From the NCBI GenBank assembly GCA_038049695.1, contig CP142451.1, forward strand, positions 41,923,001 to 41,987,000: 64,000 bases of DNA, written 5' to 3'. The notes under the pieces are model-generated. The model worked only from the letters and a program-made list of their open reading frames with translations. It did not search any database and was not told the DNA's origin. This DNA is from Cinnamomum chago (Eukaryota; Streptophyta; Magnoliopsida; Laurales; Lauraceae). Position numbers and translations under genes: made by a program. Shown here in pieces: positions 21,655 to 34,016 of this stretch (position 1 is the stretch's first letter; each line of letters opens with the position of its first letter).

Positions 21655-22210
21655 AGCTGGGGGGCAATTGTGTGGGGTGTTTTCCTAAGAGTAGGATTAC
21701 TTTGGTCTCGATAAGCGGTACCAGCTCAGCGCACCAGATCTCGGTATCCAAGTTCGGCCACAGCTCCAAGATCCATCTAGTTCGATAACGGTACCAGCTA
21801 GACATCTCTTCTTAGCTCGGCAAACCGTGCCAGCTTGCGCCAAGCTTGAGCCAGCCTCGGTAAGAGTACCAGCTGGTCTCACCTTGGTCTCGGTATAAGG
21901 CACCTCGGCAATAGTGTCAGGATGCATCCGAACCTGGCCTCAGTACCGTCCTTAGCTCGGTCCGTCCAAAGGGATAGGTGCTAGGCCATCATTGTACTTC
22001 TATGAAGTTATGGCTACATTGCAGAACGTACTGACAGACAAGACAGGCACCGGATGGTGGTCAGGTATCGCCCTGATCAATCACATCCGCATTAACACCA
22101 GGGGTCATCTCTTGATTCGACCTGACAGTATTTCCACCTACCCCCACTAAGGGTGCGCTAGGTGAAATCTCTACATATAAGGGAACACCAATCCCTTCCA
22201 AGGTATGAAA
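21655..22210 (+). mobile_element. Probable polypurine tract and start of 3' LTR of an old Tat-like gypsy element
   Basis: GAGCTGGGGGGCAA (21655-21668) resembles the polypurine tract of Tat-group gypsy elements and is followed by TGTGTGGGGTG at 21669. The candidate LTR contains several degenerate GGTACCAGCT-type repeats (21716-21870) and then CTACATATAAGGGAACACC (about 22171), a TATA-like word in the setting usual for such LTRs. The LTR end is not recognisable after about 22210, and no partner LTR or coding region is in the window. Confidence 0.42.
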
Positions 22211-22916
22211 AATATAGCTATGAAGTCTTATGACAAATGAAAGAGCTTTTTTAGGGTTCGTTTGGGTGAGGATGAAATGGTGAGTATGTTGGGAGCAAAA
22301 TCTAGATATGGGGAATCCTATTTTGGGATGTTCGGATGTGGAGAAACTTCTTCTGGCAATAGTGTGTGATTTGTTAGGTTCTTAGGATTGATTCCTCCTA
22401 ACTACAATTGAAGTCTTTCTTCCCTGTTGCAATTCGAATCTAGCCATAAAAAAAAAGTTTATTCCTAAATGTGAAAAATCATCCCATTAAATTGGATTCT
22501 AAATAAATCTCACCAACTTGAGCCTATTTGTTTGGAAGAACTCCTTAATAGAAATTTCCGCTCTCGTGAATTTCTAATATAGCATGTTAAAATTTGTCTT
22601 CTAGTTTTGTTATAACCCAAAGCCACATCTTCAGACTCTTACTGACAAAATAGCTCATTGGCAATGGCTTCTTTTGGAATATGGTTTTACATGCCATCTC
22701 TGAGATTAACCATCTGTTCACAAAAGCGTAGCCTTCTATGTTCTAATTGGCTTGAGGACATGAGTGTCATCACTAAAATTTTAAAATTATAAATGAGTTA
22801 TATAACTATAACTCTATAACCCAATTATGAAAAAGAGGTAGGAAAAGAGGCAAGAAATTAGGATTAGATCCAAACAGAATATGCATCCCAAGTGCAACAG
22901 TGGAAGTGTAGGACCC
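22211..22916. other. AT-rich stretch without assignable features
   Basis: No credible ORF or terminal repeats. TAGGGTTCGTTTGGGTG near 22250 and ATCCAAACAGAAT near 22870 are reminiscent of opposing hAT-like ends, but they match too poorly to call. Confidence 0.3.
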
Positions 22917-24256
22917 TAACCCTCTAATTGTGTGCTAGTCTTTATAAGAGGTTTAGAGGTGGCCAACTTAGTTGAAGGGTTAGAATGTGTTTTGTATAGC
23001 TTTGAAAAGTTTTGAGGGCGCTTTGGCCAAGTCTTGTGACTTTATGGGCCTAAGTATAAAATTAAAAAAAGTTCAGAGGGGATATTCATAATTTCTGAAA
23101 ATCCCAATTTTGTTCTCATTTGATAGATAAAATTGTTCCCTACAACTTTCATGTTTTGTCTGAATCCATTTGACACCTAGAAACCCATCATTTTGTGATT
23201 TTTCAGTTATCTAGTGGTATTATTGCAATTTCTAAAAGTTGGGTCAAATTTTCAAAATTCTCGAAACATGTCATATTTGGGCTTGTTAGAAAGTCAATTT
23301 ATTTTCACAAACTTTTGTCTCTTGTGCCGAGTCCATCCAAGGTCCCAACTTTAAGTTATTGAGTCATCCTTAAGTTCCAGTTATGGGCCCCATCTTTACT
23401 CATATATAAGCCACTTCTCTTCTTCCTCCCCATTTCACTCTCTCCCATTCCAAAATGTGTAGGCCCCCTTCTTCATCTCTCTTCCATTTTTCTCCTCTTT
23501 TCTTCCTTAGAAGCTCACAAAATCGACTGCCATCTCAAAGACAGACTATATTCACGTTCCTCTCACTCTCCTCGTTGCTTAGACTCCATCTTCAGCGAAA
23601 TTCGAGTTTGGCCACCGCATCCTTCACTGATTTTGGGTTAAGCAGAGGTCCTATAGGGAACTCCTTTCCACCTCTTAGTATGAGCATTAACAGCACCTAA
23701 GAAGTTGTTTTCCAGCTGTGCATATGTTGATTCCCTCTCTTCCATAGTTTTCCAATTTTTTTGGGTTCTAAGGTAGAATTTGGGGGTTTTGATAGGTGGT
23801 TTCCAACCCAATTGGTGAGTTTGGAGGTGTTTTTGGAAATGCTAGAGGCCAAGGCAAATGATTAATTCCTAAATTATGATGTGTTTCCTTGTCTATTGTT
23901 TATTTCATGTTCTACTCATGAGTATCATAGAAATTGAAGTCATTGTAATTCTATATTTAGTTAGTTTAATTTGGTAATTAATGGCCTAATTAGATATATT
24001 CTCGAACCCCTAAAAGTTTTCCAAGATTGGGTGGAAAGATGTCTAAAATTGACCAAGAGAAAGGGGAGAATCAGTCCAAGTTAGGAACAAAATTCAGTCC
24101 AATGGGGTTGCAAATTGCCGGACGCAGCACATTAAGGGCCTTTTGAAGTCCATTTTCCCCCATTCCTTTTGGTTGGTTTTGGGATTTGTGCACCTCACTT
24201 TTTGGCCATGTCTCGGCATGTATATTGTCATGTCTGGGTACTCTGTGGCCCATGTT

Positions 24257-24597
24257 TGATATAGGCCCTAGGATTAGGGCTTGCATGGGAAGTGCTAAAA
24301 GCACAATGAGTGCCAAAGCACGTGTCTGAAAACACAATAAATCTCCGCAGAGACTATAAATGAGGACGCACCTCAATAGGAAAACTCAATTTCATTAATC
24401 AACTCTCTTAGAATATAACTGTCTACAATGCTATATAAATAAGAAAGCATAACTTAAGCCTTAAGAAACCTCCTTAAACTAGGAAACTAGAATCTTATCC
24501 TAATTACAATAAAATTAGAAACTAATAGATAATTGTTGAAATAAAAATACTAAATCTATTTGGCCCCTATACTGTGGCTTGCGGTCCATCTGCATCA
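24257..24597 (-). repeat. 3' LTR of element D
   Basis: Aligns over its length with 32584-32925 (shared AATCTTATCCTAATTA, TAATAGATAATTGTTGAAAT and TGGCTTGCGGTCCATC-type blocks). The PPT CCGGGGAGAA lies directly to the right on the minus strand, making this the 3' LTR. Confidence 0.9.
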
Positions 24598-24901
24598 TTC
24601 TCCCCGGCTTGGAAAGAACTCGACCTCGAGTTCGGAAAATGTCCACCTGGATCAAAGATCAATCTGATGAACTTTCGATTCGTTGGTCCATCTGCAGCTT
24701 CCATGTACAGCTTCATGCATAAATGCTTTTGATAGCTGAAATTTGTGTTGTGTGCAATTGAACCATTGGATACCTTACTTGTAGAACATGCACCATTAAA
24801 TCACAATCTCTGACAATCCGCCATTGTTCATCTCTAGACCTCCATTGTTGCTCTCCGAAGATAAAGTCAATATGAGAGATGTCAACAGATAAATCTTCTT
24901 G

Positions 24902-25258
24902 TTAAAGTACTACATCAGTTGTCAGATCTATGTCTTCAATGTCCATTTTGCCTTCCTCTTCCTCTACATCTTCAATAGGTTGATCGTCTTTTACAAGGTC
25001 GATTTGATCAATATCAGTCTCATGTTTAAAGGCGGCTGCATTGAAATTTGCCTTGCACTTCTCTACTGCTTGACCTTCACCTCGATAATTATCTCCATAG
25101 TGGCCATTTTCAAAATTGCTAAGTCTATTTTCCATCCTTGCAATAGTTGCTTGGATTTAATTGACTGCAATTTTGATTCGATTGATAGATGTGGATAATT
25201 GAGAAACCACACTGGATAAAGATGAAGGCTCCACTTCCACATGCTTTTTAGGAGGCAT
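24902..25258 (-). pseudogene. Gag-like fragment of element D
   Basis: About 119 codons in one minus-strand frame from an ATG at 25258 (MPPKKHVEVEPSS) with one in-frame TAA near 25157. The first half (SSVVSQLSTSINRIKIAV, then IQATIARMENRLSNFENG) has the heptad look of the N-terminal coiled segment of gypsy gag, and the C-terminal part is very acidic (DDQPIEDVEEEEGKMDIED). There is no zinc knuckle and no pol motif. Identification as gag rests on its place after the primer site and leader of D and on the MPPKK start, so it is tentative. Confidence 0.5.
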
Positions 25259-26270
25259 TCTTTTTAATGCAAATTTAAAAAACTTGATTGGCTTGATGTG
25301 TATATCGGCCTTCCACGAGTGGTAGATGAAACCAGATCCGAAATCCAACCTCTTATTGCTCCGGGATCATAGAAACAGTATGGGCCCTTGATTGATCAAA
25401 TATGAACATTGACCAGATCTGCTGATGTCCGCACTCTGACTGATTTTTTATTTTTTAAACTACTGGACTTCTTCCAAAGAGGTTGGGTCCTTAGAGTGTG
25501 AATCCGACCCACTAGACTCTAGCCAAATTGGAGTTGACCCGAACTCAAGCCCAAGTAATGGCACGAGATGGGTTCTTATGATCTGTCTTGGAGTTCGTGC
25601 AGGAAGAGAAAAATAAGGAATGGCTTGGCTCTTACCTGCTTCGACTTGGAGAGACACGAGGGCAATGGCTAGGTGGAGGGATTGTACTGGGCGATGGTGG
25701 AGTTGCTAGTGCTCGATGCTGGTGATGTTTTCGGGTTCAATGTCACGCCCCCAAACTGAAACCTCGAGGGCGCGAATGGGATTAAGGATAATTATATTTT
25801 TCTCCCAAGATCCTCGTATGTGAAGACAACACATTCCAACACACTCTGAATATTTTGCGGAAGCTTTCGTGGTGTTGCGACCCGGAGTCTGTGGCCATCG
25901 GATTTCATGTCGCACTCAACCGCTAGCATAGAGCTAATATGTTAAGAACCATATCAGACTGAAGCAAACCATCACAACGAAATATAGAGTTGACAATAAC
26001 AGTATAAGCATTCCCACATGTGTTCAAGTTGCAAATTACCAATGTACATTAATTAAGAATCCCAAGAAAAGGCTAATAAAAGTCATACAATAACAAGCTA
26101 ATAACCACTACCCATATGTGACGCAACTCCGATGTCAAGCTCAATGTCTACATGACATAGCCAACAAAACAATCTGCAACTCATGGCTCCACAACCAACA
26201 AAAGCACTCATCTCGGGACGAAGAAGTCTGGACCAGAGTACCAAAATAGTGAGTCAGACACGACGGTCTG

Positions 26271-29200
26271 TGTCGCGACCCCGGACCGGGAATCCGGGAT
26301 CGGGACACATTAATGGTGATGTGTGTGTGAATGGTTAACATGTAAAGTGTGTTAACAAGGTGCACACACTTATTTAATTTCCCACAAGTGTCCGTGGTGA
26401 GGATATCACAACCATATATGAACATTTCTATTAAGTGCAGAAGCGTGTAGCAAATCAAACATTCAACCATCTCTAGTCATAAAGACAATAACACAAGTAT
26501 ACTACTGTATCAGAATGAGCAATGATCATTAGCATGTTCCCCAAAAGTAAGTTAAAGTTTATACAACAATCATTTAATTACATTCCCCAAAAATAGAGGC
26601 CAATAAAGGCCAATTTAAAAAAAATACCAATCCCCAAAGAGAATGGTTAAAAGTTTTCCCAAAATGTTATCTCTCTCTAGCAATCCAATGTCTAAATGAC
26701 ATCATCAGCATGCCGCTCGACTAGGCGTTGCGATTCACAGACCGCATCCTCAAGCTCCGTCTCGGGATAGACAATGTCCGAACCTAAGTACCAAAGAGTG
26801 GGTCAAACACGACGGTTTGGCAAATGGGTAAAATACAATGACAATATAATAATAAATGAATTTACCTTCAAAAGCATTAAACGTGTTTAAATAACAATTT
26901 CTATAAATAAGATAAAACATTTATTCAAATACAAGTGTGCATTGTAAAACATGTAAAAGTAACCAAGGAATCAGGAAACAAGCAAGATGGCAACCACACG
27001 AAGCTAAGTCCTCTATCACTAAAGTGACAGAGCAATAACTAGGCACTGATCTCAGTCACTTGAGGTGAGGAGAAACAGTGGATCTTATAAATACATATAC
27101 ATATACTATACATGACCACGGTAGCGAGTCGGGCATCGGGAACCACAGTAGCAATCTGCGGCATCGGGACAAGACGGTAATAACCGGGTAGCGGGATCCA
27201 AACTGCGGCTGGTGGGACAAGAGGGGGATCTCCAAGTCGGTGGATCAGACCAACAGGGTTATCCAAGCTTAGTGGTGCCGACTCATCGGTCAAATGACAA
27301 GATTAAAACATGGATGAGATACATCAATTGCAAGTACATAAATAAACGGGACGGGGTGCTTAAAGGCACAACTGTCACTTCATGTCGGGCAATGCATTTC
27401 GAGGCTAGCAATTAATACAAGTACAATCTCAATGCTTTCGGGAATAATAAATCATGTAGTATAAATCTTGGGAATAGTGAAATACAATAAACAATTGAAA
27501 TTTCAGGTAAAGTATCGGGTTCAAGATTTATTTGAAGTGAATAGGGATCCCGTATATCGATCTAATAACAATCTGGTACTCTTTGAGTTTGGGGACATTC
27601 CGGGCTCCTTATGCACTTTGAATTTTCAAAACTTCAAATGAAATCCGCAATGTGGTTTCTTTCTCAAATGGCCTCATACATTGCTTAGTAAATCCCCCTG
27701 ACATAGAGGGGTTCTCAATGAATAGTCCCAAAACATTTAAACAACTCATCACTGTCCCAAACATGACCTTTGACCGACAAAGCTCATCGCTCGAGCGAAC
27801 CGGAGAGTTCGCTCGAGCGAGGAGCTCTCTGGAATGGTTGTCTGGGTGGGTTCGCTCGAGCGAAGTTGAGGTTGCTCGAGCGAACTCATCCAGTAGGTGG
27901 TTGGCTCGAGCGAAGTATTGGTTCGTTCGAACTAACCACTCTCTGAAACGAGTTCCGCGAGGTTCGCTCGAGCGAACTGCCCACTAGAATGCTCTGAACC
28001 CTTTTCTGGACACTTCGCTCAAGCGAAGTGTCATGTTCGCTCGAGCGAACTGTCCAGAAACTGATTCCGGGACAATTTAGCTCCTCTCTATCTCTTCCTT
28101 CTACAACCTCTTTCTAGCCTCTTTTATACATCCCATGAGGAGTCCAAGACTTCATTCAAAACAACATCAATCTCTTACAACATCCATTCCATTCTCCTCC
28201 ATCAACATCACATTCAATACAAAGAAAGAAAGAAGGAAACCATTTCACATAAGAGTACATTTGGGATAAAACAAGAGGAAATTAAATGCTATGAACCAAT
28301 ACATCTCAATGACCATAAATGCACTATCAATGCTCTATCATGAACATTTATTTCAAATCAATGCAATAAATAGGCATGAGTGGAAAAACCAAAACCATTA
28401 AAAGCTTATAAAAATCAAATCATCAACTTGCCTTAGGTCTCTATTCAAGAAAATCAAGCTCTAACAAGCCTTCCAAGTCAATGGTCCAAGCTACAAGTAA
28501 AAAACCCCAAAATAAAATCCTAAAAGAGTCAAAGCGTGGAATGGGGAGAAAGAAGCTTCAATAATAGGGATGGAGATTCCCTTAGGCTAGGAGAACACAA
28601 ATCTAGAAGATGGAGGTGATCACTTACTTGTAAGGTCCTCTAATGGCAATAGTAAGCTCAATGAAGAACTTGGAATGGGAGGTTTTCTCCACAAAAGCTA
28701 TTAAGAGAAAGCTCTCAAGGAGATGAAGAAGATGATGGCCTCAAATCTCCTATTGGTGCAAGTTAGGGAGTGGATTGAGGATGGAAAAGCAACAAGCAGA
28801 ATAAAAGGGAAACCCTAGCTTTGAGCTTGTGCTAGAAAAAGGGAAATGGAAGGGGAGGGTTCTCCTTATATAAGCAAATGGGAAGTGGGCTCCACTACTA
28901 ACAATCTAATTGGACTGAAGTCATGGCTTTCGGGACTTTGAATGAATTCGACGAAGAAGAGAAAAATGATCGTCAAAATATCTAGTTTCTAAAAAGTATA
29001 TATTTCGCGAGTTTCGGGAATATCAAATTTTGGGTACAGATTTAGTGCACAATGATTGTTTTGCCCTCGAGGCTAGGAAATCGGGTTTTGGGATCTTGAA
29101 CGGGGACGGGATCAACATAAAAGTTGTAGGGATTAACAATACAAATAAAACGGGATTAAAACAATGAATGCAAGAATCTCCGATAAATCCCCAAGCACAT

Positions 29201-29379
29201 GCAAGGTCATAAAAAGGAACCCCCAAAGGGCCCCACTAATCACAAAGCGATCAAAGTTCCCCAAAACTATATCAAAAGCTATTCCAAACCCAACTTAACC
29301 AAGATCCACTAAACACGCTTAACACTAAAATCACAACTTAATGAATGCTAATCGAGGTCACTCGGGACAGGGTCTTACA
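26271..29379 (-). mobile_element. Solo LTR E (Tekay-like), inside F
   Basis: 3109 bp, TGTCGCGACCCC to GGGTCTTACA in plus-strand reading, flanked by GTCTG at 26266-26270 and 29380-29384. It is of the same subfamily as the LTRs of A. On the minus strand it carries TATA TTATATAA (28866), donor-like AA/GTAAGT (28622-28627), a U3 inverted repeat with altered second arm (28949-28975) and a GCTCGAGC cluster (27786-28062). Confidence 0.95.
27786..28062 (-). repeat. GCTCGAGC palindrome cluster in LTR E
   Basis: At least seven copies of GTTCGCTCGAGCGAAC-type sequence in about 280 bp; 27962-27977 and 28035-28050 are perfect 16-bp palindromes. The cluster occupies the LTR position where A and C carry GGCTAGCC-type words and F and B carry GGTCGACC. 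Confidence 0.85.
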
Positions 29380-30708
29380 GTCTGACAAGTGAGTGAAAGA
29401 TAATAAATGTGCTGAAAAAAATAAAGCATGTGATAATTCACATTATTTGGTCACAGGCTGCATATGATTACAACGGGTGGAAAATCACGGACCTCTAACA
29501 AAACATGTATTAATTTAAAGCATGAGTAAAACAAGGAACAGAAAACGATATAACAATAACTGAATTTACCTTGGAAAACCTTAACACCTGTTTAAACAAT
29601 AACTTTCATAAAAGAAATGAATCATTTACTGGAAAAAAAATAAGCAATATAAAACATGTAAGGTATCCAAGGAATCGAGAACTAGTAAGATGGCAACCAC
29701 ACAAAGTTAAGACCTCTATCACCGAAGTGACAAGAGCATATCGGGGCGTTGAACTCAGTCACCGAAGTGAGGAGAATCAACGAAATGTAGATATACATAT
29801 AATAATAATACGGGACGGGGTTACGGTGGCAAGCCTGGCATCGAGAACCACGGTAGCGAGTCGGGTATCGGGAACCACGAGAGCGAGCCGGGTATCAGGA
29901 TCCAAACTGCAGTTGGCAAGATGGGAGGGGAATCTCCAAGTCGGTTGATCAAACCGACAAGGTCATCCAAGCTTAGTGGTGCCGACTCATAGGTCAAATA
30001 ACAGAAATCAAGACATGTGTAAAATACATCAAGTTCAAGTAAATAAACGGGCGGAGCAAGAATGCTCAAAGGCATAACTTTCATTTCATGTCGGGGAATG
30101 CATTTTGGGACAAGTAACTGTTACTAGTGTAACTTCAATGCTTTCGGGAAACAAGTCATGTAATGTAAGTCTCGAGAATAAGGAAATACAATGAACTATT
30201 ACAATTTCGGGTAAAGTAGCGATTTCAAGATTTATTTAAGGTGAATAGGGGTCCCATATGTCGATTGTAATAATGACTTGGTACTCCTTGAGTTTGAAGA
30301 CATTCCGGGCTCCTTATACACTTTAGGATTTTCAAAACTTTAAATGAGCTTGTAGATAGTACCAAATGGTACGATTTAAAATCAAAACTATAGACAATCC
30401 AATCCTAAGTACATTGTTAATCGTGAAGCATCGTACAACCTACTCAGTCACCGAAAGGGATAGGATTCGCAATAGTCAAACAAATAGTCTTTGTGCATAG
30501 ATATAAAGAAGGTATCGCGTTGTCCCGTATCGTTCAAGATTGAATTAGATTGGATTTCGACGCAACCGGAATAACCGTGAAGAACGTCGGCTCAAGACAT
30601 CCTCACATATAGTCAAATGAGTCCAAAAAGGGTAGCCAAAGTCCCACCTAAGTCCATCCAAAAATAGGGTAAAAATCCCTTCCAACAAGGAAATTGCAGT
30701 TGGCCCGG

Positions 30709-30890
30709 TCAACCTGGTCAACACCCCGTCGACCCCATACACAGCAGTCCCGGTCGACCTGTTTCCTGTGTTCCCGGTCGACCGAGCCCATGGCTGGTCG
30801 ACCGACAATTGTAACTAAAAAATGGTCAGCAGTGTTTTTGGTCAGGTTCCAGAGAACCTAACCATGTGTCGCTGGTCGACCGTGTGCACT
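30709..30890 (-). repeat. GGTCGACC palindrome cluster in LTR F
   Basis: CCCGGTCAACCTGG, CCGTCGACCCC, CCCGGTCGACCTG, CCCGGTCGACCGAG, TGGTCGACCGAC and TGGTCGACCGTG within about 180 bp. The wording is close to that in the unrelated gag-only LTRs (4664-4806, 39465-39625). Confidence 0.8.
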
Positions 30891-32570
30891 GCGGAACAGA
30901 ACCCAGGTTCTGTTCTGCAGTGAAATGGGTCCTTTTCCTTTTTCCTCCTTTCAACACTTATACAACTAACACAAGAGATATAATGAAAGTTATAAACCAA
31001 CTCAATCCAAGACAATAATGAATTAACAAAATCCATTGATGAGCATTTATTTTCAACAATGCAAGTCATTTAAAACATGAGTAAATCATCAATATTTTAC
31101 CAAACCATTTGAAACTCAAAACATCTAATCATCCACTTGCCTTTGATCTCTAATCAAGCAAATCCAAGTCTATAATCACCTCTCAATCTCAAAATCCAAG
31201 CTACAAGCAAAAACCCCCAAAACAAACCTTAAAATGGGTCAAACCATGAATGAAGAAGATAGAACTCACAATAATGAAAATGGAGCTTCTCAAGGACTAG
31301 AAGAACAAAAATCTAGAAGATGGAGATGATCACTTACTTGTAAGGTCTCCAAATGGCAAGAGTTAGCTCAATGAAGATCTCAAAGTTGGTGGATTTCTCA
31401 ACAAATGATATCAAAAGGAAGCTTGATTGATGCAAGTTTGGTGTGAATGGGAGATGGAGAGAGAAAGAAGAAGAGAAAGTTGACAGAGAAAACCCTAGGC
31501 TGCCTTTTGTGCTGGAAAATGGAGATGGAAGAGAAGGGAGATGGGTTCCTCTTATATAAGCAAGTGAGAATGGGTCCCACCACTAGAAAATCTCTTTGGG
31601 CTGAAATCATGGTCTTCGGGACTTCAAATGAATTAGACGAAGAAGGAAGAAATGATCACCGAAATATCTAGTTTCTAAAAAGTTTATGTTTCGCGGGTTT
31701 CGGGGATATCAAGTTTTGGGTAGAGATTTGGTGTAAAATGACTGTTTTGCCCTCAAGGCTAGGAAATCGAGTTTCGGGGTCTCGAACGGGGAGGGGATCA
31801 ACATGGAAGTTGTCGGGATTCGAGACAAATGAAACGGGATAAAAACACAAATGAAAACAATTCCGGAAAATTACACAAGTAAACGCAAAGTCATATAAGG
31901 AACCCCCAAAGAGCCCCACTAGTCACCAAGGCACTCAAAATTCCCCAAAACTATATCAAAAGTTATTCCAAACCCAACTTAATCAAAGACTATAAATTAC
32001 ACTTAAGTCTAACACAAGACTCAATTAACACTAATCGAGTTCACTTGGGTCGGGATCTCACATTCAACAACTAGGTAGGCTCCTCTGCTTTTTTCGATCT
32101 TTCTTCTTTCATCCTTTTTCTGTCCTTTCTTTTCTGCAAGTTTCTCTCTCTTTTTTTTTTTGGTTCGGGCAGAAATCTAGTGGTGGGGTTTGAGTGATAG
32201 TTTGGGTTTCGGGATAAGGGAATCTGGGGTTTAGGGATTCGGCAATTTGGAAAAGTGAAGATGGGTTCTGGATTTTGGCAAGGACGATAGTAGAACTTAT
32301 GCAGGGAGGGTTTGAGGTGGTGGCTGGGTTAGAATCTAGTATGTGGACGATAGTCGTGGCTGGGTTAGGATTCTAGGGGGGCTTCTTCTTTTTTTGCCGG
32401 GAGGGGGTTTCTATGGGTGGAAGAGGGCAGTGATGGGGCTTTTTTTTTTTTTTTGCTGGAATATAATGGTTTCGGAGGGGAGGTGGGTTCTGTGATGAGT
32501 AGATGAACAGGGATGTGTGGATGGATAATGGGTATGGGTAACCAACGCCGACCAATCGGGGATCGTTCAT

Positions 32571-32581
32571 CTCTGATACCA
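32571..32581 (-). other. Primer binding site of element D
   Basis: TGGTATCAGAG on the minus strand, two bases after the LTR, complementary to the initiator tRNA-Met 3' end. Confidence 0.8.
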
Positions 32582-32583
32582 AT

Positions 32584-32925
32584 TAATGCAGGCCCTAAGA
32601 TTAGGGCTTGCGTGGGAAGTGTTAAAAGTACAATGAGTGTCAAAACACGTGTCCGAAGACATAGTAAATCTCTGCAAAGACTATAAACGAGGACATACCT
32701 AAATGGGAAAACCCAATTTCTTTAATCAACTCTCTGAGAATATAATTGTCTACAATGCCATATAAATAAGAAAGCGTAACTTAAACCCTAAGAAACCTAC
32801 TTAAACTATGAAACTAGAATCTTATCCTAATTAAAATAAAATTAGAAACTAATAGATAATTGTTGAAATATAAATACTAAATCTATTTGGGCCCTACACA
32901 TGTGGCCTGCGGTCCATCTCCATCA
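32584..32925 (-). repeat. 5' LTR of element D
   Basis: Partner of 24257-24597, next to the primer site, followed by the ATGTT duplication at 32926-32930. Confidence 0.9.
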
Positions 32926-33601
32926 ATGTTCAATTGACTATTTTTAGGGTTTTGAATCCTAGATCCTCCCTTTTCTTTTCCTAATATTTTGGGAACTATT
33001 ACATCATATTAAGGGCCATTGTTTTCCCCCTCTAATGCACCAATTGGAGGAAATATATTCCGATTCTTCAAGTTAGAATCCAGTACCTTAGACTTAAGAT
33101 TTTGAGACTATGACGCGAACTCACTTGGACTCCTCGGACTATTAAATTGAGTAGTTTGAGTTATTTGACATCATCGAAATTGTCCAAAGGCATGTGTGAG
33201 ACATTAATAAACCAAATGTAGGCATATTTAAGGCCTAAGGATGTTCGTGCATTATAGAGCACTAAGGTAACATTATACTTGACATCCGGACCTTGAATAT
33301 GCATAAGAGCGTTTCGTAATGCCTTAGCATGTCAATGGCAATTCCTGGACCTGAATTGGGTTGCTAGGAGGTATTCTTGGCTCGTTTGGTCGATCAACCC
33401 CAGTCTTCCTGCTACTTGCACTTGTTTGCTTGTATGCACGAAGTATGCTCATCTATCTTGTGCTCATTAACTACTCACCGTATCTGACTCAGTACCTTAG
33501 AATGGATGGTTAGGAATGGAATTCATGCTTGGGAGCGAAACTTGTAATTACTACCATTATTGACTCCCAGGGTGACAAGATCTTAGATTAGGGTGTTATG
33601 G

Positions 33602-33726
33602 GGGGTTTGGAAATGGTGCTTTGATGCCGCATCCAACCCCATACCACTGAATCCACAATATACTTTTTCTACCCATTTGGACACCCCATTCCATGCTGGA
33701 ATGTTGTCGGACTATTTCCAAACCCC
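33602..33726. mobile_element. Possible short MITE inside LTR H
   Basis: Terminal inverted repeats GGGTTTGGAAAT (33603-33614) and ATTTCCAAACCC (33714-33725) enclose about 125 bp. No clear target duplication was found, so the superfamily is open; the TIR wording is like hAT or PIF/Harbinger MITEs. Confidence 0.45.
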
Positions 33727-34016
33727 TTGGTATTATTTTAACTCAATTTTCAAATTAACTTAGCTATTTTGCTCATTTTTTTCTTGAAAATACCCGATTT
33801 GCTAGATTTGGCATTTATATCCTTTGTTTAGCTAGGTTTAGATTCCCGAGGGACTACTCAGTCTGTTCAGTTGGATTTGATGGATTTGATCTGTTCCGAA
33901 AGTAGTTTCCTCTAACCTAGCTATAGCCTCTGAGGTAGTACTTGGTTAGTCTATTTTTCCTTCGATTCCCATGTCAACTCCACTAGGCTTCAACCCTTAC
34001 TTGGTTAGGCCAATAT

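Larger units (their letters stand above)
25741..32062 (-). mobile_element. Solo LTR F (Tekay-like), inside D, split by E
   Basis: Pieces 25741-26270 and 29385-32062 (about 3.2 kb without E). Plus-strand ends are TGTCACGCCCCC and GGGATCTCACA, flanked by TTCAA at 25736-25740 and 32063-32067. It shares its U5 end with H rather than with A, E and G. On the minus strand it has TATA (31552), donor-like GTAAGT (31332-31337), a GGTCGACC cluster (30709-30890) and a U3 inverted repeat in altered form near 31637. Confidence 0.93.
24257..32925 (-). mobile_element. Short non-autonomous LTR retrotransposon D, enlarged by nested insertions
   Basis: LTRs of about 341 bp (24257-24597 and 32584-32925) with TGATG/CATCA-type termini, flanked by ATGTT (24252-24256 and 32926-32930). 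On the minus strand a primer site TGGTATCAGAG (32571-32581) follows the right LTR and a purine tract CCGGGGAGAA precedes the left one. Removing LTR F leaves an internal region of only about 1.66 kb with a gag-like fragment and no pol, so D was about 2.3 kb and depended on another element's enzymes. The two LTRs differ at many sites, so the insertion is old. Confidence 0.9.

Noticed and set aside
22250-22885. Possible hAT-like ends around a 640-bp AT-rich stretch
   Set aside because: The opposing ends match too weakly and no 8-bp duplication was found.
23455-23700. Plus-strand ORF of 81 codons after a TATA word, resembling a small gene
   Set aside because: It lies in the LTR leader of H, is low in complexity (Ser/Leu/Phe), and corresponds to the CT-rich leader in other LTRs of the group.
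27786-28062. Regular palindromic repeats resembling a CRISPR array
   Set aside because: Spacers are irregular in length, the setting is a plant LTR, and the words are self-complementary palindromes with no nearby cas genes.
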